The notes under the pieces: model-generated
Database searches by the model: none
The model's input: the letters and a program-made list of their open reading frames with translations, nothing else
Told to the model about the DNA's origin: nothing
Assembly (NCBI RefSeq): GCF_030253575.1
Contig: NC_080560.1
Location: 14,761,001 to 14,825,000 of the forward strand
DNA length: 64,000 nt
Source of the DNA: Rhododendron vialii
Taxonomy: Eukaryota > Streptophyta > Magnoliopsida > Ericales > Ericaceae
Direction: 5' to 3'
Program-made: the position numbers and the translations under genes
Part shown: positions 13,701-23,392 of the stretch, in pieces
How positions within the stretch are numbered: the stretch's first letter is position 1
Layout of the letters: each line of letters starts with the position of its first letter

Positions 13701-16582
13701 ACAACATAAACAAATGCAAGTGCAAGGACACATGAAAAAGAGGTCCCGTAACCAATGAAAAATTACAACTTCAGATAGCGCAGAGGGGTAAACAAGGATC
13801 CATGTAGCTGTTTTTCCATATGCCAAGACAAGGTATCAGAATTTCATGAAATGTAAATTTGAATTCGTATACCTAACGGCCGGTTGATGTAGAAGTTGAC
13901 CAAGTCACATAACTGTGAATCACCTTCTGGGTTTGGCTCCTGAACCCAGTTCAGATAATAATGGTTAGAACTCACACTCAATACAGGTTATCTAGTGCAC
14001 AAAACGATGCGGAAAAAAAGTTGAGTTGTAGCCTGACCTGCATCCAAAAGAAGAACTTCCTATCATCGGTATTGAACTTTAAGATGTAAACCCTTCCAGA
14101 TGCTTGTGTAACCTGAGTAAAAATATTTATGCAACAATTGTCACAGAGCAACACAAAAAAGATATCAGGCAAATGGCTAAAATAATCAATACCCAATTAC
14201 ATACCTTCTCAAAAACTGCTTCCTCAGGGAAAACAATTTGATCCTATTTACTATGTCAAAGAAAACCACAAAGGTAGCCATGCAAGAGATACAACAGGAA
14301 TATGAAGAGCACTGCTAATGTTGAGAAAGTAAAATGACACACAATCAAAAGCACGTGCTCATTATTGCTTTTAGGATTTGAACAGTCTATAAATACGACT
14401 TTAAGTCTCTCATTTGAGGGGAGGAAGAGATGTGGGAACCTTCAGACTTAGTTAAGAGCTGCCACTGCAGCCATGTATCCTTGCTCCTCTCTGCTCACTA
14501 TTCTTCTCCCTGTGGATTCCTAAGAAGCATGGATACGGACATGGACACTACATGAATACGAGGGCACGTGAGTTTTCCAAAAACTAGGACACGGACACGT
14601 TTGGGGATGTGCTAAGTACATACATAAACATATATTTGTGTATACATACTATTCATATATCATTGAAAATATTATTTTTTCCAAATTAAAGATGAAAAAA
14701 TACTACAAAAATGAAAACAGCTGATTGTTATTTCATCCTTAGGTTATTCAATAATTTGGTTCAGATTTCAAATATGATATTTTTTACCCGTTTCAAGTTT
14801 TAAAAATTACATTGTGTCCGGTACATGTCAAAGCGTGTCGAAAATGTGTCCAACTCAGAAATAATAAGTAATAATAAGTAAATGCTCGGACACATATTTC
14901 ATGTGTCAGGAATGTGTCCAAGCGTGTCTGCGTTTGACGAGACTGTACGTGCTTCTTAGGCCGATTCAAAGCCCCCTGTGAAATTCTATAGTTCTCTCCC
15001 CCCTTCCTTTACTTTCTATCTATTATCCATGTGGTTTCAAGCCCTTAGTGGGACTAGGGTTTCAATGCATCTTGGCAATATTTAGATGAAAGAAAAGAAT
15101 TGAAGTGTTTCACTTTTATTAGAGTGTCCAGGTTTAATTGATTCCAAGAAAAGCTTCTCACAGATAGTTTCCAACTGCATTTATTGTCCTACACTCCTCA
15201 AATTTGATGATCCTACACCCCTTATTCTCAAGCTAAAAGTTCTTTATAAATGCCCCATATGGCTCTTGAAAGATCATCCAACAATATGAAGAACTTCCTG
15301 ACTCCCCCAACACCAACAGCACTTAAATCTCCAGTTCTCATATTTCTGTTTGACCAAAAAAATAAGTTTCTCCAGTTCTCTAAGCTATCACACTCCACTT
15401 CCTTAAAGGCGGTGTGCCAGCTTACAATATACGGTTTCCCCATATGGTGCAAAAGGATTCTAAATATTGACAATTTGATGATCCTACACCCCGTGCCATC
15501 AAGCTAAAAGTTTTTCACCAATGCCCCAAATGGATCTTGGAAGATCATCCAACAATAAGAACTTTCTTTTTTCCCCATCCATTTTCCCATGTCAGTTACT
15601 AAATTCGATGCTCCCATACGGTGCAAAAGCATTCCAAACATAGAGAATGAGTTGTCTTAATATTGAGTACACAATTTAGTAATAAATGCACGACTTTACA
15701 CATAAGTTTATACAATAATCAGATAACCTAAAAGCCCACAATAAAATGAAAAAATCAGCCAAGCCATAACAAAGCATATCAAGGGACAAAAAAGAATTAG
15801 GATACATCTTCGACAACGTTACGAGTGCGATCAAGCCATTGAAAATGGACCAATCCCTCTTCACCCTAATAGAGAAAAGGAACTTTAACTTCACTTTACA
15901 AGTCTAAAATTGGACAATCACAAATGGTTGCTCAGACATGCTTGAGAGTGCTCCTAGGAACCAAATTAAAAAGAGGAGTGAAGAAACCATAGCTCATGGT
16001 TAATTGCTCATACCCTTCCCATGCGAACAAGCCCTTTATGTGGATCTGGAACAACACGTTTTCCCTCCATAATCATTCTACCAGCACGAAATTCCATAAA
16101 GATTTCCTGTCCATTAAGGTAGCTAATAATTCAAACATCCGATGTCAATCTATAAAATTTAAGGACCCAAGAAGAAAGGAAAAAAGTGAAACGATAGCGA
16201 ACGAGAAGAGGAGGGACTGCAACAAAATCCGAATGATAAGCAATCCATAACTTAGTATGGGTGCTGAGTGTTGTAATCAAGACACAGGCATAAGCTAGGG
16301 TTGCAATTTAGACTTATCATAGAACTTATTATCCAAAGTACCAGCTAGTAAGTATGCATCTTACCATAGCTCATTATGAATGTCCAAAGACACATTGCTA
16401 ATTACACAACATCTTTCATGCCAAAAATATGAAGAAAATAAGTGAATCCAACCTGATTCAAACCCAAAAAAACATGGGAAAAAATTCAAGAAGAAACTCA
16501 AAAATAAGTGTTGACAAGTTCATTTAGGGTCATATATCCATACCTGCATTGCAGGAAAAGCCTCTGTTGCTGATGAACCCAT
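2779..16582 (-). CDS. RPN13: 26S proteasome ubiquitin receptor RPN13/ADRM1 homologue, 13 exons
   Basis: Ubiquitin receptor of the 19S proteasome cap; in the known family it also docks the deubiquitinase UCH37/UCH2. Exons (high to low): 16544-16582, 16014-16106, 15806-15865, 14205-14243, 14038-14112, 13873-13939, 12749-12830, 8604-8719, 8475-8498, 4022-4116, 3865-3942, 3727-3781, 2779-2927. They join in frame to 972 nt (323 aa), close to the usual plant length of about 300. The Pru domain (about residues 13-115) includes [26 protein letters not shown] and FFWMQ. The DEUBAD region (about 175-295) includes [39 protein letters not shown] and [14 protein letters not shown]. The start [13 protein letters not shown] fits the family. 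All introns are GT-AG. The gene is unusually long because introns 4, 6, 7 and 9 carry small transposons. Reading through the exon-12 donor gives an alternative short tail ending at 3695. Confidence 0.93.
4409..4630. mobile_element. hAT-like non-autonomous element in RPN13 intron 9
   Basis: A 222-bp element with short terminal inverted repeats: left CAGTGTCGTCAAAA, right end inverted CTAGGTTGTCAAAA. It is flanked by an 8-bp target duplication with one mismatch (GTCTCCAG at 4401-4408, GTCACCAG at 4631-4638). Subterminal parts carry inverted ATCGAATCC / ATACGTATCC motifs. Eight-bp duplications are typical of hAT transposition. No transposase is encoded. Confidence 0.7.
6078..6702. mobile_element. 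hAT-like element with GCCTAGGCG-rich ends, RPN13 intron 9
   Basis: A 625-bp element bounded by the inverted repeat CAGTGATTGAAAA (right end inverted CAGTGATTGAAAAAGCGTG). The 8-bp duplication has one mismatch: CTCAGGTG at 6070-6077 and ATCAGGTG at 6703-6710. The subterminal zones are rich in GGCGAGGCG / CGCCTAGGC. The middle (6,270-6,440) holds a degenerate minisatellite of roughly 30 bp built on CTGTCTCCGGCGACACT. The open frames across this minisatellite are low-complexity and I do not call them genes. Confidence 0.8.
6821..7238. mobile_element. hAT-like element, CTTAGTTGCA family, RPN13 intron 9
   Basis: A 418-bp element starting CTTAGTTGCAGGGAGC and ending, inverted, CTAAGTTGCACGAAG. It shares these ends and internal GGGAGC/GCTCCC repeats with the element at 9170-9543. 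The flanks TATTAGG (left) and TATTCAGG (right) look like a decayed 8-bp duplication. A 17-bp flank segment (GTATTCAGGTCCTTATA, 7238-7254) recurs with one mismatch at 6744-6760, suggesting local rearrangement. Confidence 0.6.
7325..7427. repeat. Truncated GCCTAGGC-type hAT end
   Basis: CTTTTAGAACACTAC at 7412-7426 matches, inverted, the terminal repeat of the intact element at 12945-13114. The interior has GGCCTAGGCACTAGGCG and two copies of AAGGCCCAGCGACT. No partner end or target duplication was seen, so this appears to be a broken copy. Confidence 0.45.
9170..9543. mobile_element. hAT-like element with perfect 8-bp duplication, RPN13 intron 7
   Basis: A 374-bp element flanked by the perfect 8-bp repeat CTCAAATC (9162-9169 and 9544-9551). 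Its ends are CTTAGTTGCACGAAGC and, inverted, CTCAGTTGTAGGGAGC. Both subterminal regions carry GGGAGC / GCTCCC repeats, as hAT transposase-binding arrays often do. No transposase frame is present. It belongs to the same family as 6821-7238. Confidence 0.82.
9984..10371 (+). repeat. Direct repeat pair of a dispersed repeat
   Basis: Two diverged copies, 9984-10105 and 10251-10371, share AAACTTTATRTCCATCTC, TTGGCAATG, CCCTCATGTTATTAAGTGAT, CTCCCAAGCAAT and TGGGACT. Related wording (TTGGCAATG, ATTAGTTTYGGAGGYTAT, AACCAATGTGGG) occurs in PMT11 intron 3 near 37,700-37,935, so this is a dispersed repeat. I do not know its parent element. Confidence 0.6.
10511..10676 (+). repeat. Minisatellite with degenerate plant-telomere-like units
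   Basis: About six imperfect units of 26-29 bp built on CACTTTCATAGGGTTTTAGG. Inside the units AGGGTTTTAGGGTTTAGG approximates the plant telomere repeat TTTAGGG. It lies in RPN13 intron 7, shortly before a CA microsatellite. Confidence 0.75.
10704..10742. repeat. (CA)n microsatellite
   Basis: About 19 CA dinucleotides followed by an A-tract, inside RPN13 intron 7. Confidence 0.95.
11790..11990. repeat. Left-end fragment of the CTTAGTTGCA hAT-like family
   Basis: CTTAGTTGCACGGAGTGGGAGC at 11790 matches the left ends of the elements at 6821 and 9170, followed by the same GGGAG-rich subterminal composition. I could not find a matching right end or an 8-bp duplication, so the right border given is arbitrary. 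Confidence 0.45.
12355..12557. mobile_element. Near-perfect palindromic MITE in RPN13 intron 7
   Basis: Two arms of about 94 bp fold back with very few mismatches around a loop of roughly 15 nt (tgcaaaacacttttt region near 12,450). Outer ends are TTTTGTTCACCCTCCTTAAA and its inverse. Transcripts of the host intron would form a long hairpin. No coding capacity. The target duplication is unclear because GA-rich DNA flanks both sides. Confidence 0.85.
12945..13114. mobile_element. Short GCCTAGGC-type hAT MITE with perfect 8-bp duplication, RPN13 intron 6
   Basis: A 170-bp element flanked by the perfect 8-bp repeat TCCAAAAG (12937-12944 and 13115-13122). Ends are CAGTGTTCTAAAA and, inverted, CAATGTTCTAAAA. 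The interior is almost entirely GCCTAGGC / CTAGGCG / CGACTAG motifs. It sits about 115 bp upstream, in transcript order, of RPN13 exon 7. Confidence 0.85.
14520..14959. mobile_element. hAT-like element with GGACACG ends, RPN13 intron 4
   Basis: A 440-bp element starting CTAAGAAGCATGGA and ending TGCTTCTTAG, so 10 terminal bases are inverted repeats. The flanks GTGGATTC (14512-14519) and GCCGATTC (14960-14967) resemble an 8-bp duplication with two mismatches. Subterminal repeats of GGACACG / CGTGTCC are dense at both ends, while the centre is AT-rich. Confidence 0.68.
15189..15640 (+). repeat. Imperfect tandem duplication in RPN13 intron 4
   Basis: Two diverged copies spaced about 290 bp apart, starting near 15,205 and 15,478. 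They share GATCCTACACCCC, CAAGCTAAAAGTT, AATGCCCCA, GATCATCCAACAATA, then later CATAYGGTGCAAAAG. It is intronic with no coding signal. Confidence 0.65.
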
Positions 16583-17395
16583 TAGTCCACTGCTTTTTGC
16601 TTTCCTCACCACAAACTACTACGCAAGATAACTGAAAATAGTACCATCAAAACTTCATACGGTTATAAGTAAATCAAGGATAACGAAAGGTAAAGCACAT
16701 CTCCAACCCTGGCACCTCTCTCCACTCGAGTCCTCGACCCAAACCTATATCAAAATGAGTTTTACACAAACGAAGGAGACTCTTTTCTTCCCTCAATCTT
16801 TTTCAAGGCCCATTTGTGACTCTCAAAATGCTAACTACACCATTAGTGAAGCGCTTACTCACATTTATGCTTATAACAGTGTTACTAATTGGGGCGAATC
16901 ATAAAAAATGAAGCTTTTATTCAAATTTGACTCAATTGAGTACAATGTTTCCATGCAATGCTACTACCCAAGCAAATTATGCTTTGGTAAGAACATCCTG
17001 AAACATGGTACACTTCCATTCCAAAATGGTACATTTAGTGATCCAAAGCCATCCCCAAAGTTTCTCGCAAGAGAGAGAAAAAAAAACACAGTCTATTAAG
17101 GTAAAACCTCTAGCGAGAACAGAATATTGGTGACAGAAAATGTAATGAATTCGGCCATTATGTTCCTCTAAATGTGTTTAGAATGACTAATTTTCAAAAA
17201 TAGTATTTAGTTTTGCTGGATGTTTATTCCTATGAAGGGTAAGTTGAAATTTTGTTATCTAGAAGCCTACCCCTAGCGGACCACAATTAGACATGTGTTG
17301 CTTCCGTTCCCGATCCTCGTACCGATATGATCCACGTTCCAGATAAGTCCCAGAGACCCCAACTAGCGCGGACACGGATACGGATAAGGACATGG

Positions 17396-17530
17396 ACATG
17401 GTAATTCTAAAAAAAATGGGGATACGGACACGAGACACCGGACACGGAAATTCTAAAAAAATGGGAATACGGACACGAGACACCAGACATGGAAATTCTA
17501 AAAAAATGGGGATACGGACACGACGGGGAC
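17396..17530 (+). repeat. 45-bp tandem repeat, three units
   Basis: Three units built on GGAAATTCTAAAAAAATGGG followed by GATACGGACACGAGACACC. Because 45 is a multiple of three, frames stay open on both strands and give repetitive 15-residue peptides; these are artefacts, not genes. The GGACACG wording resembles the element at 14520-14959. It lies upstream of RPN13. Confidence 0.8.
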
Positions 17531-18107
17531 ACGTCATGTGTGTGTGTATAATTTTCTTTTTTTTTTCTTCCATGCTTAAATTGCAAAATGTAAACAATGA
17601 GCATTCATAGTCATAGATTTAATACAACCCAATCGAAGGAGAAAGCATCCATAGTTCCATAAACTAAGCAACCATGCGTCCAAATATCAATTAGACCCAA
17701 CTTCCATCACTTCCTCCATAACATAATTGTGCCATATCTGTACTTGTAACAGTCTCACAGGGCCCTACCCTTCTCCTTTAATTTTCAACAAATGAGCTTT
17801 CACCCTTGTATATGAACCATGTTTTGTTACACCACAAAAGTTGCACTTCCATTTGAAATTTCCTCCTTTTCCACCAAATTTTTACAATCTAGTTACCAAT
17901 TTCCAAAGTATCTGATCCCTCCACCGTGGTTTTGGATGCGCTACTAGCACTCGTTGGGGAAGACACGTTCCATATGAATGTATGGTATTAACATGGTTCA
18001 AATGAATAAAAAACCTGTATGCAGTACTAGTATGTCTGTCTATATATTTCTGCTTTCTCTTGTATACATACATATACATGCATGCAAATACAGACACGAA
18101 GAGAGAG

Positions 18108-18133
18108 ACAGAGAGAGGAGAGGCAGAGAGAGA

Positions 18134-18172
<39 letters not shown>
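18108..18172. repeat. (GA)n microsatellite upstream of RPN13
   Basis: GA-rich stretch which on the RPN13 sense strand is a CT tract, a common feature of plant leaders and core promoters. AAGCCCTAG lies just upstream of it on the sense strand (around 18,231-18,239). It may mark the RPN13 5' region, with a leader intron between here and 16,582, but this is inference. Confidence 0.6.
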
Positions 18173-18173
<1 letters not shown>

Positions 18174-18463
18174 CCCGAGAGAGGTGAGACGAGAGAGAGG
18201 GAGACTGAGAGAGCTCTTCTTCTGGTCGACCTAGGGCTTGGAAGAATGAATCGACTGAACGGTCTGTACCAGTCGATGTAGGAATGTATTTAGTTTAACC
18301 GAAATGTTTTGAATAATTTCATATTGACCTCAAAAAATTAAAAATATTAGAGTTTGACCCCAATCGTGTCCGGGACTCGATTCCACCAATATCAAAACAA
18401 ACCCAAAAACCCAACCATACAAATTTCAAAGTGCACATTGTGTGCATACCAACTGGGACTGTT

Positions 18464-18670
18464 AAACCTTGGCTAAGTGACCTTGGCCTAAAATTTAGGG
18501 TATGCTCCCTCTTGAGTTTTCAAGTTCGATTCTCCTCGCCAGCAACTCTTTGGGCCATCTCACCCCACGCGTAAGCCTGTGAAACGATTATGGGAGGAGA
18601 TGTAAGAATTAGTCCAAGTTGTGCACGAGCTGACCCGGAATACAATACATTACAAAATAAAATAAAATAA
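18464..18670 (+). mobile_element. tRNA-derived SINE
   Basis: A box A-like GGCTAAGTGACC (18471-18482) and a box B-like AAGTTCGATTCTC (about 18522-18534) lie about 50 bp apart, as in tRNA-type polymerase III promoters. The 3' end is ACGAGCTGACCCGGAATAC followed by an A-rich AAAATAAAATAAAAT tail. Flanks CTGGGACTGTT (18453-18463) and CAGGGACTATT (18671-18681) match at 9 of 11 positions, as expected of an aged target duplication. Confidence 0.68.
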
Positions 18671-19126
18671 CAGGGACTATTCAATGTGTCAAACTAAACA
18701 CCTAAGGTAATCAATAGAAAGTTTTAATAATGGCATAGGGCACTGAGAGAAAAAATCGTCCGTACGAAACAAACGAGGGCAAAAGTAACTTAACCAATTA
18801 GAATGTTCCAATTTAGGTTGTATAAAACCCTAGTTTGATTACGGGCAGGATAGAGGTGGAATAAAGATTAACAAAGAGGATTAAGGTCTGTTGACCTAAA
18901 CTTTTAGTGTATGCGTGCAATCGAATATGTGTACGTGTCACAGTGTTAGTCTGTATCTATGCATGTGTACGTGTGCAATCGAATCTTACGATAACAAAAA
19001 AAATTTGAAGACCTGCTGACTGATACGGAGAGAGATAGAGAGAGATGCAATTTATGTCCCTCCTAGAAAGCAGGATTTTCCTAGTGGACTTTCTATTTTT
19101 TTATGCTATAAGTAGCATTGGTGGTT

Positions 19127-19194
19127 GGGTGGCCCTAATGCCACGACTACTTTTGTTGAAGCCACGACACTTTTCTATTCTTGACAACTTTAAC

Positions 19195-19264
<70 letters not shown>

Positions 19265-19997
19265 TTGCCTATCATTTACAAATCAAAATATGCCCCTACA
19301 CGCATATCTCTTTTCACAAATCCATCTCTTCCTAATCAGAAACCTACTCCTCACGTTCCCTCCCTCCTCCTCTTTTCCTTTGTGCATGCCCTCACAAATC
19401 TGATCAACCACTGTCGCGTTCATCAATCTCAAAAACTTGCCCGAATTCTCTAGGGATATACCTCACAAAAAATCGCCAAAAGCCCACCTCATCTTGTACA
19501 AATACCGGCTGCTTTGTTGATGATGTTGGATCAACCTTATTCGATATATCCTTTGGGCTTTGATACTCACATTTCGGAATGACGCGATTAGCGAAATGTT
19601 GTGGGGAAAAAATCGTACCCATTGGTGGAAGTCACCGATTTGATTTTAATTCCGAATCTCTGATTGTGATTCAATTGTTGGGGGAAAAATAAGTAGTCAT
19701 CTGTGGAACAAAACTCGTTTAAAACTTTTGTTTTTGTTTTAAGGCTTCAAGCAATATGTACTGTAAATTGAAATGGAGGCAGAGCTGAGGAGAGGTGGAT
19801 TTGTGGTGGTCTACTGGAGGGAGGACGCCCAAGGTTTGAATTGGTGAAACTTCAAAAATATGCACGCTAACTGTGATCTGGGTTCCAAATGGTGAAGAAG
19901 AAAGGAGAAGGAGAGAGAGAGAGAGCAGGGTTAAAGTTGTCAAGAACAGGAAAGTGTCGTGGCTCCAACAAAAGTAGTCGTGGCATTAGGACCACCC
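19127..19997. mobile_element. Mutator-like element with perfect 9-bp duplication
   Basis: An 871-bp element flanked by the perfect 9-bp direct repeat TTGGTGGTT (19118-19126 and 19998-20006), the duplication length of Mutator-like elements. The terminal inverted repeats begin GGGTGGYCCTAATGCC, pair over about 73 bp with few mismatches, and then both run into CT/GA dinucleotide tracts, as expected if the microsatellite was part of the repeat. The interior (19,265-19,895) encodes no recognisable transposase. A 72-codon minus-strand frame (19,404-19,622) has no family I recognise and could be filler or captured host DNA. Confidence 0.88.
19198..19260. repeat. (CT)n microsatellite inside the Mutator-like left terminal repeat
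   Basis: About 31 CT dinucleotides. The right terminal repeat has a much shorter mirrored GA tract (about 19,911-19,924), so the left one has probably expanded since insertion. Confidence 0.95.
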
Positions 19998-20128
19998 TTG
20001 GTGGTTAGTAGTTAAATTTACGACTAACCATAAATCTGTGTAATCAACCTGAAACCTTACCCCTGCACGCTTAGGTTCCCCTCCCATGCCGGTAGGCCAA
20101 AGGACCGTTCACATAGCGGACTAAAGAA

Positions 20129-20308
20129 TGGGATATTAATTTATTATTACCACTACAACAGTAGGGGGAAAAAATAACAGAGCGTGGGATATTAATTTAT
20201 TACCACTACGTTACCACTACAACAGTGGGGGAAAAAATAACAGAGCATGGGATATTAATTTATTACCACTACGTTACCACTACAAGAGTGGGGGGGAAAA
20301 ATAACAGT
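20129..20308 (+). repeat. Tandem repeat of about 60 bp, three units
   Basis: Units 20129-20184, 20185-20247 and 20248-20308, each TGGGATATTAATTTATTA, then ACCACTAC, ACAGTGGGGGAAAAA and TAACAG. The first unit lacks a 7-bp ACGTTACC-type segment. There is no coding signal. Confidence 0.85.
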
Positions 20309-20406
20309 TGCTCTAATCCTAGTTGTCCAACTCACTCTGAGTAAAGTAAACCCCCGTTTAGTTGCTGCAAGAGGGAAAGAAAAGTAAGAAAATGAACTTT
20401 CCTACT

Positions 20407-20770
20407 GACACAGCAAATTTACGCACAGATTACGTTGTGGCTCTTGTGAGGTCTATTACGGGTTCCACACAAATATCCGAGCTGTTTATTATGTTTAAAA
20501 CATTTTTTCAAGGGCCCTCGAAAAAAAATCAGCTCAATCTAATATCTATAAGTGCTTAATCTAATCGTCTAACTTTTCATTTAGATTTTTGGAAAATGAA
20601 AAGTTAGACGATTAGATCAAGAATTTATAGGTATCAAATTGAGCAGGGTTTATTTTTTTATTTTTGCGAAAGCCCCTAAAAAAATGTTGTAAACATAATG
20701 AACGGCTCGGATCATTTGTGTAAGATCCATAGTAGATCCCATAACGATCTGTGCACAAATTTGCTATGTC
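20407..20770. mobile_element. Foldback element, copy 1
   Basis: A 364-bp element that is an inverted repeat over nearly its whole length. The outer ends GACACAGCAAATTT and, inverted, GACATAGCAAATTT pair, and the centre pairs TCTAATCGTCTAAC with GTTAGACGATTAGA around a loop of about 11 nt. It is related in length and wording (ATCATTTGTGT, GAACGGCTCG, ACTTTTCAT) to the element at 23028-23392. Confidence 0.8.
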
Positions 20771-21092
20771 CACTGACTTTTCGTAAGAAAATTACTTCTT
20801 CTTCTTTTTTGTATTTTATCCGTTTAGTTAGTTACGGAACCCATGTCTTTAATTTTCTTACCAGGATTGGTTTTTCTTCAAAACTTGTCCAGGGGAAAAT
20901 ACAATTTTTTTGAAAATTCACACTTTTTACGGTAGTTCTCGACATAATTAAATAGCTACACTTTACTGCTGTAATTGTTCAACTTCAAGAATTTGTGGCC
21001 TAAATTCTTGATAAGTGAAAGGAGCCTTGAGAAATAGGAGTATGAAACACTCCAATAGTCAAGCTTAAATTTGCGAAAAAAACGGAATGGGA

Positions 21093-21297
21093 GGGGCTGT
21101 AATGCACCTGTCGCATTACACTGTGTAGTGATGCCGATCCAACCATCCATCTCAGCATGGACGGCTTGGATTTAGTCCAAGCTCCTACAAATTTTACCCG
21201 TCCATTATTCAAATGAAAATCCGAGCTGCCATTGCCGAGATTGATGGCCAGATTGAATGCACTACACATGTAGTGCGGGGGTGTACTACAGCACCCC
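21093..21297. mobile_element. Short MITE with inverted ends
   Basis: About 205 bp with ends GGGGCTGTAATGCACC and, inverted, GGTGCTGTAGTACACC. Inner arms also pair (GGACGGCTTGGAT against ATCCGAGCTGCC). The target duplication is not clear. It lies between the Mutator-like element and the ExAD-like gene. Confidence 0.6.
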
Positions 21298-22039
21298 GGG
21301 TCCAAAAAAACTATGCATGATAGTTACAACTGAGAAAACTCAAAATGGTCTTCAATATTCAAATTTTTTTTATAAGCCGTTTTTGATTTAAATAAAAATT
21401 TGAACTTAATTCGATTTTATACAAATTAACTTTGAGTCAATGAGTAGTACAAATTTAATTAATTAAACCCCAAAAAGTTTTTTTTTTTTTTTTTGGGGGG
21501 GGGGTTTCAGAATTGGTAGGATACTTTCCCTGGGAGTAATAAAAAACATAACAGTACATCTAGGAGGATAATTATTGTTACATAATGAATCTAATAACTA
21601 ATCAGGAGGTCTAGCTTTTCAAATACGAATACCAGAACCTCGCAAACACGAAGTTGTCAAAGTATAAAATAAAATCATAAATTCTACCGATCAATTCCTC
21701 GGCGAATATATATCTTCAATGACAACTTCCACTTCCATGGGGCAACATCTTTTGCAACCCAAAATGTGAATCAATGGGGAAACCAATGCAACCGATTGGA
21801 TTTATAATCGGACCACCATCGCCACCACTATTGTCGAAACCCGAAGTTGCACCTTGATGATGAAGAAGAAGCCGAGATAGATGCAAAAGAATGAACAACA
21901 CACAGAAACTCTCAGTTCTAAGATCGATAGAGAAACTATCCTCACTGAACATGAGAGATTATTAAAATTGAGAAAATACTCATTAAGAGTAAAGCCCTCC
22001 AAGGCGGCCGCCACCGCCACCGCATTAGGGGAGAGAGGG

Positions 22040-22250
22040 GACCAAAGGTTTGATCGAGTAAGTATGATAAATCAACTATAGAGTTTTGCCTCTAAGAGTT
22101 TGCAAGTTCGAATTTCACAAAGACCAAATATTTCAAACCTTGGGGCCGGGCCGCTGGAGGTTTGCTTGGTTGTTAACTTTAGAGCCGCGGAATCAATTGA
22201 TGTGCGCGAAAGCTGGCCTCCACATCCGGTTATCCCAAAAAATTGTACAG
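22040..22250 (+). repeat. Possible SINE or SINE fragment
   Basis: A box B-like CAAGTTCGAATTTC is followed by TGGAGGTTTGCTTGG and the 3' wording AAGCTGGCCTCCACATCC-GGTTATCCCAAAAAA, which resembles the 3' end of common dicot SINEs. Box A is weak and no target duplication was found. Confidence 0.4.
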
Positions 22251-23027
22251 AATTAAACAAAAACAACTGACCGTCGTCAGAACCAGGAGTTATATGGATT
22301 GAAGTGTTGAAATGGCAAAATTACCCCCAACAAAAAACGGCGGTTAGCAGTTGAGAAGGTGTGCTTTGTCGTTGTATGCAGCAGAATTCAGTGGGAAGAT
22401 TAGGGGTACCTTTCGTCATTTTCCCAGCAGAATCCGGCTCAAACTCTCGAAGTACTTCCCACTATCAGTGTTCAAACTCTTACAGCGAGATCCTTGGCGG
22501 CTTTTATATTGACCCCTCTCTCTCTCTCTCTCTCTCCTGTCAATTGTATATATATACGTGTATCTAGTTCTCAGTTTCACATTTGAACTCAATTATTTAT
22601 TTCTGTGTTGGGCTGGAAGCCGGTAACAAGCTCCCACTTGGTAATCTCTCTCTCTCGGCCGGCATAGTTGTGTATTTATATGTTACTATGCGATGTAAGT
22701 TTTGGGTTGACTTCCATTTGCTTCTATTCCATGTTTTAGGTGCTTCAATTACAAACCCTACAATCTCAGATCGGTTAAGAAGGTCAGTCTTCAATCTAAT
22801 TGCGGCTAATTACTTGCTCTGAATTGGATTTTACTACCTGTTTGTTGACTTACTGCAATTTATTGATGTTATGAGATAATTCTGTTTCTGTTTCTGTTCA
22901 CATGAATGCAAAATAAGATTGAGGAATTGAGCATATCTGTTTGTTGGGTGGTGATGCACATGAGACAAATATGGGATTAGTGGTGGCGTTTGCCACCAAG
23001 AATTCTCTATCTCATTTCAGAAAATCT

Positions 23028-23392
23028 GTCCACGTAGACATTATATGCACAGATTTTTTTGTGAGGCCCACCACGGGTCCTACACAAATGATCCAAGCCG
23101 TTCATTGAATGTAAAACAAATTTTCAAGGGTCTCCGTGAAAAATCATCTTAATATGATACTTATAGGTGTTAGATCCAATTATTTAACTTTTCATTTTTT
23201 TGAAATCTTAATGAAAAGTTAGATGAATGGGTCGAGAACTTATAAGTATCGGATTGAGCTGATTTTTCATAGGGACCCTTGAAAAAGTGTTTTACATTTA
23301 ATGAACGGCTCGAATCATTTGTGTGGAACCCGTAGTGGGCCACATAAAAAAATCTGTGCACAATCTATGCACTTTTGTCTGTGTGGGTAGAC
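23028..23392. mobile_element. Foldback element, copy 2
   Basis: A 365-bp near-palindrome. The left half has TGCACAGATTTTTTTGTG, GATCCAAGCCGTTCATT and ACTTATAGGTGTTAGATCC. The right half carries the inverse in order: GGGTCGAGAACTTATAAGT, AATGAACGGCTCGAATC and AAAAAAATCTGTGCA. The central hairpin pairs AACTTTTCATT with AATGAAAAGTT. It is the same family as 20407-20770. Confidence 0.8.

Noticed and set aside
17259..17610. Open frames with a repeated 15-residue peptide on both strands
   Set aside because: The source is a 45-bp tandem DNA repeat, a multiple of three, so frames stay open by arithmetic.
18464..18670. A functional tRNA gene (also considered for the similar sites at 43,228 and 57,403)
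   Set aside because: Only box A and box B resemble tRNA; there is no cloverleaf with acceptor stem, and A-tails with target duplications point to SINEs.
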